From: an uncultured bacterium
GTDB lineage: Bacteria > Bacteroidota > Bacteroidia > Bacteroidales > UBA932
Length of the DNA: 64,000 bases
Assembly: GCA_949300025.1 (NCBI GenBank)
Contig: CASGCS010000017.1
Coordinates: 104,867-168,866 of the forward strand
Direction: 5' to 3'
Both the position numbers and the translations under genes were made by a program. This document shows positions 38,338 to 48,345 of this stretch, in pieces. A model generated the notes under the pieces. It was not told the DNA's origin and did not search any database. It worked only from the letters and a program-made list of their open reading frames with translations. Numbering within the stretch: the stretch's first letter is position 1; every line of letters begins with the position of its first letter.

Positions 38338-41257
38338 TTTCTGTCTGTTTTTCCAATTCTGCAAGTTTTGCAAGACGCATGTTTACAATACTTTTAATAT
38401 CATCATTGCCTTCGGGCCGATAGTTTTTTGCAATGCTTTCAAACGTGGCCCTCGCCTGGGCGAGATTGTCGCGCTCCGCATAAGAATCTCCGAGGGTTAT
38501 GAAACTTTTTGCAAGCCAGTACTGTCGGGCTTTTCCTGATTCAGACATGCTGAATGTCATCTCTTCCACTTTGGCAAACTCTCCGGAATCGTATGCATCC
38601 AGGATAAGCAGATATGCTGCTTCGGAACCGAAATCGCTTCCTGTATCCTGTGCCACTTCCCTGAGCAGGGGAATGGCTTTTTCACGTTCGGAAAGTGCAA
38701 GGTAACTCTTTGCCGAATAGTAGTCTGCCAACTCCTTCTCCATTTTGCCAAGATTGGAGACCTCCTTGAGTTCCGATGCCTGGTAAATGCACCTTTCATA
38801 CTCCCTGCTCATATAGTAGGATTTTATCTTGCCGGTCATAGCCTCCATCCTGTTGTTGTCGAGCCTTGCTATCTTCTCAAGGGTCTCATAGGCCGCTGCG
38901 GCTTCTGTGTATCTCTGCAATTTGAACGAGAGGTTTGCATAATTGAGGGTGGCAAGTTCTGAGAAGGATTCGTCTGAGGTCTCCATTACCTTGAAGTAGT
39001 ATTCTGCCGCCTTTTCGTTCTTTCCCGATTGTGCGTAGCAGTCTGCAATGTAGAAGCAGGCGTTTGCCTTTTTTGCACCGTCGGGATATTTGCCGAGGTA
39101 TGAGAGCAGCGATTCCAGAGCGCGGCTGTAGTTTCCGCTCAGATATATCTGCTCCGCGGCGTTGAAAAGCATCGTTTCCTTTTCATCCGCACTCTTTACC
39201 GACGAAAGCCCCACGGCATCGAGATATGCGAGGAACTCTTCAGGTCTGTTGAGACTCTGATATACATTCTCTATTCCGGAGAGCGCGCTCTGTCCCTCAT
39301 TGCTTACGGGGTTTTTTTCTACAATGGCCTTGTAGTATCTGAGTGCCGCCTCGTAATTCTGCCTGTTGGCATTTATCATACCCATTTCCAAAAGCGACTT
39401 GTAATAGTAGGAACTGTCCTTGGGGTTGTTTATCAGCTGTTCAAAGACTGGTTCGGCCTCCTCGTCCTCCACATTCTGCACCAGTGTGCGTCCCAGTTCG
39501 TACAGGGCCATGGAGTAGAGCGGAGAGTCTGAATGTTCCGGCTTGGCTACCTCCCTGAGCAGGGCGCATTTCTTCTCGTTCTGAGAAAGCAGCCCGTATG
39601 CAGTCGCACCCTGTATGGCCGGGTAGAGGTCTTTATAGTTCCCCTCCACAGCCACGCTTTCATATATCTGTGATGCCTTGTCATAATCTCTGAGCATGAA
39701 GTAGGAGTCTGCAAGCCTTGTGCGCGCTTCATCTCTGTAAACCTGATTTACCTCTTCAAGACCGGCATATTTTGAAAAACATTCCGCCGCCATGTCATAC
39801 CGCTCCATTTTAAAGTAGTTGTAACCCAGATTGTAAATAGAAGTGTAATATTCCGATGTCTGTCTGAATTTCTGGTTTTTCTGCAAGGAGAGGATTGTAG
39901 ATACCGATTTTTCAAAATCATCGGTCCTGTAGTAGCATTCGGCAAGCCAGAAGAGAGCCAGGTTCTTCAGTGCGGCATTGTAATATCCGTTTTCGGCAGA
40001 ACTTTTGAAACAAGGGGCCGCAGCTGTAAAAGAACCTGATTCAGCCAGTTCCATCCCCTTGAAGAACTGTGCTTTTTGAAGATTGACCAGGTCGTTGCGG
40101 CTTTTATTCCTTATTTTATTGAGTACGCCGACAGCTTCACCGTAATTCCCGTTTATAAGAAATGAAGTTGCCATGTAGCCGTAGACTTCATCCCAGCGGC
40201 CTGTAGAGTTGTATCGAGAAAGATATTCGTTGAAAGGCCTTATGTCGCGGCTAAGGTCGAAACTGAGCTTGGCGTAATTAAAAAAGGCGTCTTCCTGTAT
40301 CTCTTTGTCGAAACTGCATTCAGAGGCAGTCTTGAATGCTTCCAGGGCCTTGTGCTTGTTTTTTAATTGTATGTAACTTTGCCCGAGGTGGTAGGCTGCA
40401 TTCTGTCCCAGTGAGTCTGCAGATGAGGCTATCTGGGAAAATGACTCCGTGGCTCCGGCGTAGTTTTTTAGGGTGTATGATATCATTCCGGAGTAGAAAA
40501 TGTCGTTTTCAGACATTGTCTCCCCGGATAGCGAATAGAGTTCGAAATAATATTTTGCCTTGTCGGGCATGTCGAGCCCGAAGTAGGCTTCAGAGATAAT
40601 TCTGGCTACGTTCGGCATGTAGGCGGCATCCATATTGTCGTAGAGCGCCGGACCTGTTTTTACGACTTCATCATACTTCTTGAGGAGAAATTTGCTTTCC
40701 AGAATGTGATATTCGCTGTAGAGTCTGTACCGCTCATCGCTTTTGGCTCTTTCAAAGAAGGGTATCGCCCCGGCGAAATCGCGGCTTGCATAGTTGATGT
40801 ATCCGCTGTAATAGAGAGCCGGGAAAAGATAGGGAGACTCTTTTCTTTCGCTTACCTTGGAGAAACACTGTCCGGCTTTTGCATTTTCACCCTGCCTCAT
40901 GTAACAATACCCCTTCCTGAAATTGAACTCGTCGCGCTGTTCTCTGTAGAGTTCCTTTTCGGAGAGTGCGGCAAACAGTTCCGCTGCCTGCGGATATTCT
41001 CCGCGGTCGAAGCAAACCACGGCCCTGTTGAAGAGAATCTGCGGAATGAGCGGCGATTCGGGGAAGCGCTCGAGATATTCGTTCATTATGCCGTCAGGAT
41101 TGGGAATGTCGCTTCTTATGAGAGAGAGCACCCGGTATCCTTCTGTTTCCCAACTGTCTGTGTCGTGTCTGCGGGCAGATGCCTCCAGGCGGCACAACTG
41201 GCATGTCAAGACTGTGGCTATCATCGCCACAAGATATTTTGAAAAGCAGCGGTTCAT
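38327..41257 (-). CDS. Large periplasmic TPR-repeat protein
   Basis: 976 residues. A signal peptide (MNRCFSKYLVAMIATVLTCQL) is followed by perhaps twenty or more tetratricopeptide repeats throughout, recognisable by W/Y-G-A-F-P spacing such as AAELFAALSEKELYREQRD, YEAALRYYKAIVEKNPV, KAAEYYFKVMET and ARATFESIAKNYRPEG. TPR arrays form a superhelical scaffold for protein binding; no enzymatic domain is visible. It is followed by an outer-membrane barrel gene with overlapping stop/start, suggesting a functional pair at the envelope. The 88-base gap to divergent ftsE probably holds the promoters of both. Confidence 0.85.
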   Translation of the reverse strand: MNRCFSKYLVAMIATVLTCQLCRLEASARRHDTDSWETEGYRVLSLIRSDIPNPDGIMNEYLERFPESPLIPQILFNRAVVCFDRGEYPQAAELFAALSEKELYREQRDEFNFRKGYCYMRQGENAKAGQCFSKVSERKESPYLFPALYYSGYINYASRDFAGAIPFFERAKSDERYRLYSEYHILESKFLLKKYDEVVKTGPALYDNMDAAYMPNVARIISEAYFGLDMPDKAKYYFELYSLSGETMSENDIFYSGMISYTLKNYAGATESFSQIASSADSLGQNAAYHLGQSYIQLKNKHKALEAFKTASECSFDKEIQEDAFFNYAKLSFDLSRDIRPFNEYLSRYNSTGRWDEVYGYMATSFLINGNYGEAVGVLNKIRNKSRNDLVNLQKAQFFKGMELAESGSFTAAAPCFKSSAENGYYNAALKNLALFWLAECYYRTDDFEKSVSTILSLQKNQKFRQTSEYYTSIYNLGYNYFKMERYDMAAECFSKYAGLEEVNQVYRDEARTRLADSYFMLRDYDKASQIYESVAVEGNYKDLYPAIQGATAYGLLSQNEKKCALLREVAKPEHSDSPLYSMALYELGRTLVQNVEDEEAEPVFEQLINNPKDSSYYYKSLLEMGMINANRQNYEAALRYYKAIVEKNPVSNEGQSALSGIENVYQSLNRPEEFLAYLDAVGLSSVKSADEKETMLFNAAEQIYLSGNYSRALESLLSYLGKYPDGAKKANACFYIADCYAQSGKNEKAAEYYFKVMETSDESFSELATLNYANLSFKLQRYTEAAAAYETLEKIARLDNNRMEAMTGKIKSYYMSREYERCIYQASELKEVSNLGKMEKELADYYSAKSYLALSEREKAIPLLREVAQDTGSDFGSEAAYLLILDAYDSGEFAKVEEMTFSMSESGKARQYWLAKSFITLGDSYAERDNLAQARATFESIAKNYRPEGNDDIKSIVNMRLAKLAELEKQTENEI

Positions 41258-41345
41258 TTTTCCTGATTTGATATAAGCGGAGCAAATTTAGAAATAAATA
41301 GTAAATTTGCGGTGAGTTTGGGGTATAATCTATCGGTAAATTTCA

Positions 41346-42089
41346 ATGAAAGAGAGAGGAAGCAACAGTTTCATTTTAAACGGTGACGAACCGCTCATAG
41401 AGTTCAGGGAGGCAGATATTGCAAATGATACCAATCTGGTCTTGAGCAATGTTTCATTTACGCTCGGGTGCGGCGAGTTCGCCTATCTTGTAGGCAAGGT
41501 GGGAAGCGGCAAAAGTTCCATCATAAAGACTATAATTGCAGAACTTCCTCTCGCTTCGGGCTTTGCAAGGGTGGGGGAGTTCAATCTGGCAAAGTTGAAG
41601 CGGAAGCAGATACCATTTTTAAGGCGTAAAATAGGGGTGGTGTTCCAGGATTTCCAGCTTTTGATGGACAGGAGCGCAGAGCAGAACCTGCTTTTTGTAC
41701 TTGAGGCTACCGGATGGAAGGAGCGCAGGGAGATGAACCGGAAGGTGGAACAGGTGCTTGGCATGGTGGGTATGGATACGAAGGCGCACAAGATGCCGCA
41801 TCAGCTTTCTGGAGGCGAACAGCAGCGTATAGCGATAGCGCGCGCCCTGCTGAATGACCCGCAACTCATTCTTGCAGACGAACCGACAGGAAACCTCGAC
41901 CCCGATACAGCAACGGAGATAATGGATCTCTTTACAGAGATTCACAGGGAACAGAAGCCGGCGGTAATAATGGTTACACATAACAGGGAACTGGTAAAGA
42001 GATACCCGGCGAGGACAATGATTTGCGAAAACGAAACCCTCTCCGAACTGAATATGGAGATTGAGGTGAATTTCAGCGAAATATTCTAA
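41346..42089 (+). CDS. ftsE: Cell-division ABC ATPase FtsE
   Basis: 247 residues. Walker [10 protein letters not shown] (about 50-58), signature [15 protein letters not shown] (about 153-167), Walker [13 protein letters not shown] and the switch His in THNREL. The order and length match FtsE, which with FtsX couples to wall hydrolases at the septum. The partner ftsX is not next to it here, so assignment as FtsE rests on sequence resemblance; a LolD-like ATPase is an alternative. nth follows after 15 bases. Confidence 0.85.
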   Translation: MKERGSNSFILNGDEPLIEFREADIANDTNLVLSNVSFTLGCGEFAYLVGKVGSGKSSIIKTIIAELPLASGFARVGEFNLAKLKRKQIPFLRRKIGVVFQDFQLLMDRSAEQNLLFVLEATGWKERREMNRKVEQVLGMVGMDTKAHKMPHQLSGGEQQRIAIARALLNDPQLILADEPTGNLDPDTATEIMDLFTEIHREQKPAVIMVTHNRELVKRYPARTMICENETLSELNMEIEVNFSEIF

Positions 42090-42104
42090 CTTATCAGAGA
42101 TAAA

Positions 42105-42725
42105 GTGAACAAGGATACCGGAAAAATATTGGCCTGGTTCAAGGCAAACATGGCGGATGCAAAGAGCGAGCTGGATTTCAGGAATCCGTATGAACTGACG
42201 GTGGCGGTCATTCTTTCCGCACAATGTACAGACAAACGGGTAAATATGGTGACTCCGGCCTTTTTCAGGCAATATCCCGATGTCTATGCCCTTGCTGCGG
42301 CACGCATGGAAGATGTGCTGGAACTTATAAAGTCCATTTCGTTTCCAAACAACAAGGCTGCACATCTTCTCGGTATGGCAAAAACGGTGGTTGAGGAGTT
42401 CGGAGGAGAGATCCCTTCTGAGGTCTCCCAACTCGAACGGCTTCCGGGAGTCGGGCGCAAGACGGCCAACGTAGTAGCCTCTGTAGCTTATGGAGCGCCT
42501 GTGATAGCGGTAGACACCCATGTCTTCAGGGTCGCTCACAGGCTGGGCTTTTCAGAGGGAAAGAGTCCGCTTGAAGTCGAGGAGGATCTTAACGGCATAG
42601 TGCCGCTGGAAGATAGGGCGGAGGCGCACCACTGGCTGATTCTCCACGGCAGGTATGTCTGTACCGCCCGCAAACCGAAATGCGGGGAATGCGGCGTCGC
42701 CGAGTTTTGCCCGTCAAGAAAATGA
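42105..42725 (+). CDS. nth: Endonuclease III
   Basis: 206 residues, starting at GTG (42105), since no ATG is available in that position; the start gives MNKDTGKILAWF. The helix-hairpin-helix motif LPGVGRKTANVVAS (about 110-123) with K at the catalytic position and the VDTHVFRVAHRLG segment are intact. The [4Fe-4S] cluster is C-x6-C-x2-C-x5-C at the C-terminus (CTARKPKCGECGVAEFC). It removes oxidised pyrimidines from DNA and cleaves the strand. It is between ftsE and the xer recombinase gene. Confidence 0.95.
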   Translation: MNKDTGKILAWFKANMADAKSELDFRNPYELTVAVILSAQCTDKRVNMVTPAFFRQYPDVYALAAARMEDVLELIKSISFPNNKAAHLLGMAKTVVEEFGGEIPSEVSQLERLPGVGRKTANVVASVAYGAPVIAVDTHVFRVAHRLGFSEGKSPLEVEEDLNGIVPLEDRAEAHHWLILHGRYVCTARKPKCGECGVAEFCPSRK

Positions 42726-42732
42726 TGTAAGG

Positions 42733-43674
42733 ATGGAGGGATATGCAGAGTTGCTGGATGATTTTTCAACCTTCATGAGGTTGGAAAGGGCTCTTTCCGA
42801 AAACACCATAGTTTCGTACTGCAGCGACTTGAAACTCTTCTTCAGTTTCATTGCCTCCCCGGCCGAGTACGGTTCTCTGCTGCCCCCGTTGCAACACCCT
42901 TCTATGGCAGATGAAAAATATCTTTCGGCCTTTCTGGACATTGAATTTCACAAAGGGCTTTCGAAACGCAGCCAGGCCCGTCAGATAAGTTCCATAAAGG
43001 CTTTTTACAGATACATGGAAAGCAGGCGGAATCCATGCGAAAGGATAGAGACGCCCAAACTTAGCCGCTACCTTCCGACAGTGTTGTCTGTTGAGGAGAT
43101 TCTCTCCATTTTCGATTCCATAGACCTTTCAACCTATGAGGGGATGCGGAACCGGGCCATGCTGGAAATGCTCTATTCATGCGGCCTGCGGGTAAGCGAA
43201 CTGGTGAATCTCCGTCTGACAGACCTTTTTTTCAAGGATGCCTTTGTCAGAGTTGTAGGCAAGGGCGACAAGCAGCGGCTTGTCCCGGTCTACGACAAGG
43301 CCATAGAGGCCGTGAAAAACTATATGTCTGCCAGATGGGAACTTGTCCAGCGTTACACTGAGCGGAGCATGAAGCCTGAAGATAAAGAGACTCTCTTTCT
43401 TAACCGCCGCGGCAGAAAGCTTACCAGGGAGATGGTTTTTATTATAGTCCGCCGTCAGGCGGAAGCGGCTGGAATTACAAAGAAAATATCTCCGCATACA
43501 TTCCGTCACTCTTTTGCAACGCATCTGGTGGAAAACGGGGCCGACTTGCGTGTGGTGCAGGATATGCTTGGCCATTCCAGCATTCTTACCACTGAAATAT
43601 ATACGCATGTAAGCAGCAAGTCATGGCAGAGGAATATCCTGGACCATCATCCGCTCAATGGCAAGAAAATATGA
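42733..43674 (+). CDS. xerD: Tyrosine site-specific recombinase XerC/XerD
   Basis: 313 residues from the ATG at 42733, 7 bases after the nth stop; a longer reading to 42655 would overlap nth by 71 bases. N-terminal SAM-like core-binding domain (1-110); catalytic domain with CGLRVSELVNL (Arg), HTFRHSFATH (His and Arg), LGHSSILTTEIYTHV (His and nucleophilic Tyr). It resolves chromosome dimers at dif. Length and arrangement are those of the housekeeping Xer enzymes, not of a phage integrase. Whether it is XerC or XerD cannot be decided. It is directly followed by the intergenic repeat array. Confidence 0.9.
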   Translation: MEGYAELLDDFSTFMRLERALSENTIVSYCSDLKLFFSFIASPAEYGSLLPPLQHPSMADEKYLSAFLDIEFHKGLSKRSQARQISSIKAFYRYMESRRNPCERIETPKLSRYLPTVLSVEEILSIFDSIDLSTYEGMRNRAMLEMLYSCGLRVSELVNLRLTDLFFKDAFVRVVGKGDKQRLVPVYDKAIEAVKNYMSARWELVQRYTERSMKPEDKETLFLNRRGRKLTREMVFIIVRRQAEAAGITKKISPHTFRHSFATHLVENGADLRVVQDMLGHSSILTTEIYTHVSSKSWQRNILDHHPLNGKKI

Positions 43675-43680
43675 TGCGGC

Positions 43681-44025
43681 AATACCCCGCTTTTGCATTG
43701 GGATGAGTAAAATGCAAGGCATCAATTAACGCCGCAATTTGCCGCTATGATGCAAAGGTGCAATACCCCACTTTTGTATTAGAATGAGTAAAATGCAAGG
43801 CATCAAGGTTTATGGTGAAGGAGTGTACTTCGTACATGACTGAGCCATAATACTGCAGATAACGCCGCAGTTTGCCGCTCTAATGCAAAATATCATACAC
43901 CACTTTTGTATTATAATGGATAAAATGCAAGGCATCAAGGTTTATGGTGAAGGAGTGTACTTCGTACATGACTGAGCCATAATACCGCCGATAACGCCGC
44001 AGTTTGCCATTATAATACAAAAGTA
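43681..44025. repeat. Intergenic array of three related units, the first with an internal deletion
   Basis: This fills the whole 351-base gap between the xer gene and guaA. Units: 43681-43761 (81 bases, lacking about 50 central bases), 43762-43893 (132) and 43894-44025 (132). Units 2 and 3 are nearly identical in the centre. The central part is a nested hairpin: TTATGG and CCATAA on the outside, TGTAC-TTC-GTACA inside. Flanks are AAAATGCAAGGCATCAA and AACGCCGCAGTTTGCC in all three. A tiny open frame starting ATG-AGT/GAT-AAA encodes 19 residues in units 2 and 3 (43784-43843, 43916-43975) and 8 in unit 1 (43703-43729). No promoter consensus with both elements is seen. Confidence 0.85.
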
Positions 44026-45630
44026 TTATTCCCACTCTATAGTAGCCGGCGGCTTCGACGAAATATCATACACAACCCTGTTCACCCCCTTGACCTTATT
44101 GATGATTTCATTTGAAACCCTGGCCAGAAAGTCGTATGGCAGATGTACCCAGTCTGCTGTCATGCCGTCGTTGGAGGTGACAGCCCTCAGGGCTATTGTG
44201 TACTCGTATGTCCTTTCATCGCCCATGACTCCGACACTCTTTATGGGAAGCAGAATGGTGCCGGCCTGCCATACTGCATCATAGAGGGCTATTTTCTCGC
44301 CTTTTGCCCTCTTGTCTGCAAGGGCGGCGGCAAAACCGTTCGATGCGGCAGGAAGATCTGTCATGTAAGCGTTGAGATTGTCTATGTAGATTTTGTCCGC
44401 CTCTTTGAGTATCGCCAGTTTTTCGCGGGTTACCTCTCCAAGTATTCTGATTCCCAGACCCGGCCCGGGAAAAGGATGTCTGGCTACAAGTTCTCTCTTG
44501 ATGCCCAGCGCTATGCCGACCCGGCGCACTTCATCCTTGAACAGGGAGCGCAGCGGCTCTACCACTTTCAAAGCCATCTCCTTGGGCAGTCCCCCCACGT
44601 TGTGGTGCGATTTTATTGTGGCGGAGGGCCCCTTCACCGAGCAACTCTCTATTACATCGGGATAGATTGTGCCTTGCGCCAGCCATTTGGCATTCTTTAC
44701 CTTTTTTGCCTCTGAATCGAATACTTCTATGAAGGTTTTGCCAATGGCCTTTCTTTTGCCTTCCGGGTCTGATACGCCGGCGAGAGCCTGCAGAAACAGT
44801 TCCGAGGCGTCTACTCCGGTTACATTCAGCCCCATGTCTCTGTATGAGGCAAGCACGTTGCTGAACTCGTCCTTTCTGAGCAGGCCGTTGTCCACAAATA
44901 TGCAATGGAGATTCTTTCCTATCGCTTTGTTTAGCAGAACGGCTGCAACTGTAGAGTCTACGCCTCCGCTCAGGCCGAGAATGACGCTGTCATCTCCCAG
45001 TTTCTCTTTAAGTTCTGCGACAGTGCTCTCGATAAATGAGTCAGGAGTCCACTCTCCGCGGCACCCGCATACGGAAAAGAGGAAATTTTTTATCATCTGG
45101 CCACCCATCTCCGAATGGAACACCTCCGGATGGAACTGGAATGCGTATGTATTCTCTCCCTTTATCTTGTATGCTGCATATTTTACATCCGAAGTGGAGG
45201 CAATGAGTTCCGCTCCTTCTGGAAGTCTGTTTATGGAGTCTCCGTGGCTCATCCAGACCTGCGACCGAATAGGGACGTTTTTGAATATCGGCTCTCCGCT
45301 CTCTTTGATTTCCAGCATGGCACGGCCATATTCCCGTGTTGATGAGGCGTTGACTTCACCTCCGTATCTGTGCGCGATGTATTGGGCTCCATAGCAGATG
45401 GCCAGCAGGGGCAGCCTGCCCTTTATCTGCGAGAGATCTATCTGCGGTGCCTGTGCATCCCTTACTGAATAGGGGCTTCCGCTCAAAATGACACCTTTCA
45501 CGGTTTCATCGAGTTCCGGAACGTTGTTGAAGGGGTGGATTTCGCAATAAACATTGAATTCCCTGACTCTCCTGCCGATAATCTGGGTGAACTGCGAACC
45601 GAAATCTAGAATTACAATTTTTTCTGTCAT
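44026..45630 (-). CDS. guaA: GMP synthase (glutamine-hydrolysing)
   Basis: 534 residues. The class I glutamine amidotransferase domain has [17 protein letters not shown] with the catalytic Cys and the [10 protein letters not shown] motif. The ATP-pyrophosphatase domain has the PP-loop [15 protein letters not shown]. The C-terminal dimerisation domain ends PATIEWE, the normal end of GuaA. It converts XMP to GMP with glutamine and ATP. Its stop is directly at the end of the intergenic repeat array, and the 103-base region on the other side holds the typA promoter. Confidence 0.97.
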   Translation of the reverse strand: MTEKIVILDFGSQFTQIIGRRVREFNVYCEIHPFNNVPELDETVKGVILSGSPYSVRDAQAPQIDLSQIKGRLPLLAICYGAQYIAHRYGGEVNASSTREYGRAMLEIKESGEPIFKNVPIRSQVWMSHGDSINRLPEGAELIASTSDVKYAAYKIKGENTYAFQFHPEVFHSEMGGQMIKNFLFSVCGCRGEWTPDSFIESTVAELKEKLGDDSVILGLSGGVDSTVAAVLLNKAIGKNLHCIFVDNGLLRKDEFSNVLASYRDMGLNVTGVDASELFLQALAGVSDPEGKRKAIGKTFIEVFDSEAKKVKNAKWLAQGTIYPDVIESCSVKGPSATIKSHHNVGGLPKEMALKVVEPLRSLFKDEVRRVGIALGIKRELVARHPFPGPGLGIRILGEVTREKLAILKEADKIYIDNLNAYMTDLPAASNGFAAALADKRAKGEKIALYDAVWQAGTILLPIKSVGVMGDERTYEYTIALRAVTSNDGMTADWVHLPYDFLARVSNEIINKVKGVNRVVYDISSKPPATIEWE

Positions 45631-45715
45631 GCCTGCTTAAGTGTTAACATGGGTCTTCTGTAAAGAACAAGACGAAAAACAGGCAACAAAAGTACGACAA
45701 AAAAATAATTATTTA

Positions 45716-45723
45716 TACTTTTG
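45716..45723 (+). promoter_or_regulatory. -7 box of typA
   Basis: TACTTTTG matches TAnnTTTG and lies only 10 bases before the ATG, so the transcript would be almost leaderless. The -33 element is a poor match. Confidence 0.5.
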
Positions 45724-45733
45724 CAGCCGAATT

Positions 45734-47533
45734 ATGCAAAATATTAGGAACATAGCAATTATAGCCCATGTCGACCACGGAAAGACTACGCTGGTCGACA
45801 GAATGATACAGCACGCAAAACTGATGCGTAATGCTGAGAAGCTGGGCGAACTCATTCTGGACAACAACGATCTGGAAAGAGAAAGAGGTATAACGATTCT
45901 TGCAAAAAACGTAAGTGTCACTTACAAAGGTTGTAAGATTAATATTATCGATACTCCGGGCCATGCCGATTTCGGTGGAGAGGTGGAAAGAGTGCTGAAT
46001 ATGGCGGACGGTGTGCTCCTGCTTGTCGATGCCTTTGAGGGGACAATGCCCCAGACGCGGTTCGTGCTTCAGAAAGCCATAGAGATGGGCAAGAAGCCGG
46101 TTGTGGTGATAAACAAGGTGGACAAGCTCAACTGCAGGCCGGACGAAGTGAACGAGCAGGTCTTTGACCTTATGTTCTCACTTGACGCCACTGAGGAACA
46201 GTTGGATTTTGCAACGGTTTACGGCAGTGCAAAGCAGGGATGGATGTCTGAAGACTGGAGAAAACCGACCACAGACATAACTCCTTTGCTCGATACCATT
46301 TTGAGAGAGATTCCGGCTCCGGAGCATGAGCAGGGTACATGCCAGATGCTTATCTCGTCACTTGAATATTCTCCCTATGTCGGCCGTATTGCAATAGGCA
46401 GGGTGAAAAGAGGTGTGCTTAAGGCCGGACAGAACATAACGCTGTGCAAGCGGGACGGAACATTCGAAAAATCCAGGATAAAGGAACTCATGGTTTTCGA
46501 CGGCCTCGGCAAAACCAAAGTGGAGAGTGTGGAGAGCGGAGACATCTGCGCGGTTGTAGGTGTGGAAGGGTTTGAAATAGGAGATACCATAGCGGACTTC
46601 GAGAATCCGGAGGCGCTTCCCCCCATCTCTGTAGACGAGCCCACAATGAGCATGCTCTTCAGGATAAACGATTCTCCTTTTTTTGGAAAGGAAGGCAAAT
46701 ATGTGACCTCAAGACATTTGAAGGAGAGGCTTGAAAAAGAACTGGAGAAAAATCTGGCGCTCAGGGTGAAGGAGGGTGCTACGGCAGACTCTTTTGTCGT
46801 TTCGGGAAGAGGTGTCCTGCATCTTTCCGTACTGATAGAGACCATGCGCAGGGAGGGATTCGAACTGCAGGTGGGCCAGCCCAAGGTGATAGACAAGAAC
46901 CTGAACGGTGTGCGGTGTGAACCGATTGAACACCTGACCGTTGACGTTCCTTCTGAAATGGCCGGAAAGGTCATTGAAATTACGACCCGCAGAAAGGGGG
47001 CGCTCTTGCACATGGAGCCGCGCGAGGAGCGGACCCATCTCGATTTCGATATTCCTGCGAGGGGTATAATAGGCCTGCGAAGCAATCTGCTTACCGCAAC
47101 GCAGGGCGAAGCCATAGTGGCACACAGGTTCAAAGGATACGAGCCGTATAAGGGCGAGATAGAGATGAGGACAAACGGTTCGCTGGTGGCAATCGAGACA
47201 GGTACGGCCGTCGCCTATGCAATGGACAAGCTTCAGGACCGCGGAAGGTTTATAATATCGCCGGGTGAGGAGATATATGCAGGAGAGGTGGTCGGAGAGC
47301 ATACAAGGGCCGGAGATCTGAACGTGAATATATGCAAGACAAAGAAACTGACCAATGTGCGTGCAGCCGGCAGCGATGAGAAGGTCATGCTGCCTCCTCC
47401 GTTGCAGTTTTCATTGGAAGAGATGCTGGAATATATCCAGGAAGACGAACTGGTTGAAGTGACTCCGAAGTCTGTCAGGATAAGAAAGATTTATCTCGAC
47501 GAAACCGAAAGGAAAAGGAGAAAAAACAGTTAG
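45734..47533 (+). CDS. typA: Ribosome-binding GTPase TypA/BipA
   Basis: 599 residues from the ATG at 45734; a longer frame to 45641 contains the promoter box and unlike sequence. Translation-factor GTPase motifs: [14 protein letters not shown] (about 10-23), [23 protein letters not shown] and NKVDK. The C-terminal EF-G-like domains III and V and the BipA-specific tail, with [17 protein letters not shown] and [18 protein letters not shown], are present. It assists ribosome assembly and stress adaptation. The next gene has its own promoter. Confidence 0.96.
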   Translation: MQNIRNIAIIAHVDHGKTTLVDRMIQHAKLMRNAEKLGELILDNNDLERERGITILAKNVSVTYKGCKINIIDTPGHADFGGEVERVLNMADGVLLLVDAFEGTMPQTRFVLQKAIEMGKKPVVVINKVDKLNCRPDEVNEQVFDLMFSLDATEEQLDFATVYGSAKQGWMSEDWRKPTTDITPLLDTILREIPAPEHEQGTCQMLISSLEYSPYVGRIAIGRVKRGVLKAGQNITLCKRDGTFEKSRIKELMVFDGLGKTKVESVESGDICAVVGVEGFEIGDTIADFENPEALPPISVDEPTMSMLFRINDSPFFGKEGKYVTSRHLKERLEKELEKNLALRVKEGATADSFVVSGRGVLHLSVLIETMRREGFELQVGQPKVIDKNLNGVRCEPIEHLTVDVPSEMAGKVIEITTRRKGALLHMEPREERTHLDFDIPARGIIGLRSNLLTATQGEAIVAHRFKGYEPYKGEIEMRTNGSLVAIETGTAVAYAMDKLQDRGRFIISPGEEIYAGEVVGEHTRAGDLNVNICKTKKLTNVRAAGSDEKVMLPPPLQFSLEEMLEYIQEDELVEVTPKSVRIRKIYLDETERKRRKNS

Positions 47534-47540
47534 GGCAAAA

Positions 47541-47571
47541 TTTGATTTTTGTCCAATATTGACTATCTTTG
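47541..47571 (+). promoter_or_regulatory. Bacteroidota-type promoter of the DUF177-rpmF-plsX-fabH operon
   Basis: TTTG (47541-47544), 19-base spacer, TATCTTTG (47564-47571), exactly the TTTG-N19-TAnnTTTG form, about 33 bases before the first ATG. Confidence 0.8.
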
Positions 47572-47604
47572 CACGCTCTATCGGTTTTTTAACGGATAAA
47601 GACT

Positions 47605-48147
47605 ATGTATGAGGCTCAAAATAATGGGTTTATAATAGGAATCAAAGGGCTGTCGCAAGGCAGGCACACATTCAGATTCCATGTAGACAGGACTCTTTTC
47701 GAGAGTTTCGGAAACAGCCAGATACTTGATGCCGACATAGACGTTACGATAGAACTGGACAAGGAGGGGAGGAGAATGCTTCTTACGGATTGTTCCGAGG
47801 GGTATGTGGTTGTAGAGTGCGACAGGTGTCTTGATGAACTCAGACTGCCGGTTTCGTTGAAGACTGAAGCCGAGGTCATGTTTGCGGAACAGGGCGCGGC
47901 GGAGGAGAGCGGTGAATATCTGGTTGTGGATTCGTCGGACGGTGAATTGGACGTAACTCAGTTCGTCTATGACTACATCTGCATAAATCTCCCGCTGAGA
48001 AAGGTCCATAAGGAGGGCGAGTGCAACAGGCAGATGCTTGACAGACTGCAGCAGGCAAGTTCGACGGAAGAGAACACTTCCCGGGAAACCGGGAATTCTC
48101 CCTTTAAGGATTTGGAGAAATTATTGAATAAAGAGAATAACAATTAA
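47605..48147 (+). CDS. YceD/DUF177-family protein
   Basis: 180 residues. DUF177 (YceD) proteins stand in front of rpmF in many bacteria and are linked to 23S rRNA maturation. The C-x2-C pair VECDRCLDELRLPV (about 71-84) and the acidic C-terminal half (YICINLPLRKVHKEGEC) are conserved here. It precedes rpmF by 12 bases, as usual. Function beyond the operon position is not known with certainty. Confidence 0.88.
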   Translation: MYEAQNNGFIIGIKGLSQGRHTFRFHVDRTLFESFGNSQILDADIDVTIELDKEGRRMLLTDCSEGYVVVECDRCLDELRLPVSLKTEAEVMFAEQGAAEESGEYLVVDSSDGELDVTQFVYDYICINLPLRKVHKEGECNRQMLDRLQQASSTEENTSRETGNSPFKDLEKLLNKENNN

Positions 48148-48159
48148 AAATAACAGAAG

Positions 48160-48345
48160 ATGGCACATCCGAAGCATAAACTTTCAAAACAGCGCAGAGA
48201 CAAGCGTAGAACACATGACAAGGCAGTAGTTCCCACATTGGCAACATGCTCTAATTGCGGAGCTACAGTGATGTATCACCATGTCTGCCCTGAGTGCGGT
48301 TACTATCGCGGACGCCTTATTGTAGACAAGAGCGGCAACGCCTAA
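48160..48345 (+). CDS. rpmF: 50S ribosomal protein L32
   Basis: 61 residues. N-terminal AHPKHKLSKQRRDKRRTHDK is the basic rRNA-binding region, and CSNC plus CPEC form a four-cysteine zinc site. Its stop shares a base with the plsX start (TAATG), so plsX is translationally coupled. Confidence 0.97.
   Translation: MAHPKHKLSKQRRDKRRTHDKAVVPTLATCSNCGATVMYHHVCPECGYYRGRLIVDKSGNA

Noticed and set aside
41619..42539. 306-codon minus-strand open frame
   Set aside because: Antisense to ftsE and nth, both with full catalytic motifs; the translation lacks domain character and is rich in His, Arg and Cys as expected of a shadow.
42733..43674. Prophage or integrative-element integrase
   Set aside because: No phage genes, attachment-site duplications or tRNA insertion are visible; the protein aligns in layout with XerC/XerD.
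43681..44025. CRISPR array or integron attC array beside a tyrosine recombinase
   Set aside because: The units are contiguous repeats without unique spacers or cassettes, the period is far too long for CRISPR, no cas genes exist, and the recombinase has housekeeping Xer length and position after nth.
46375..47133. 252-codon minus-strand open frame
   Set aside because: Antisense shadow of typA, low-complexity Ser/Pro-rich translation.
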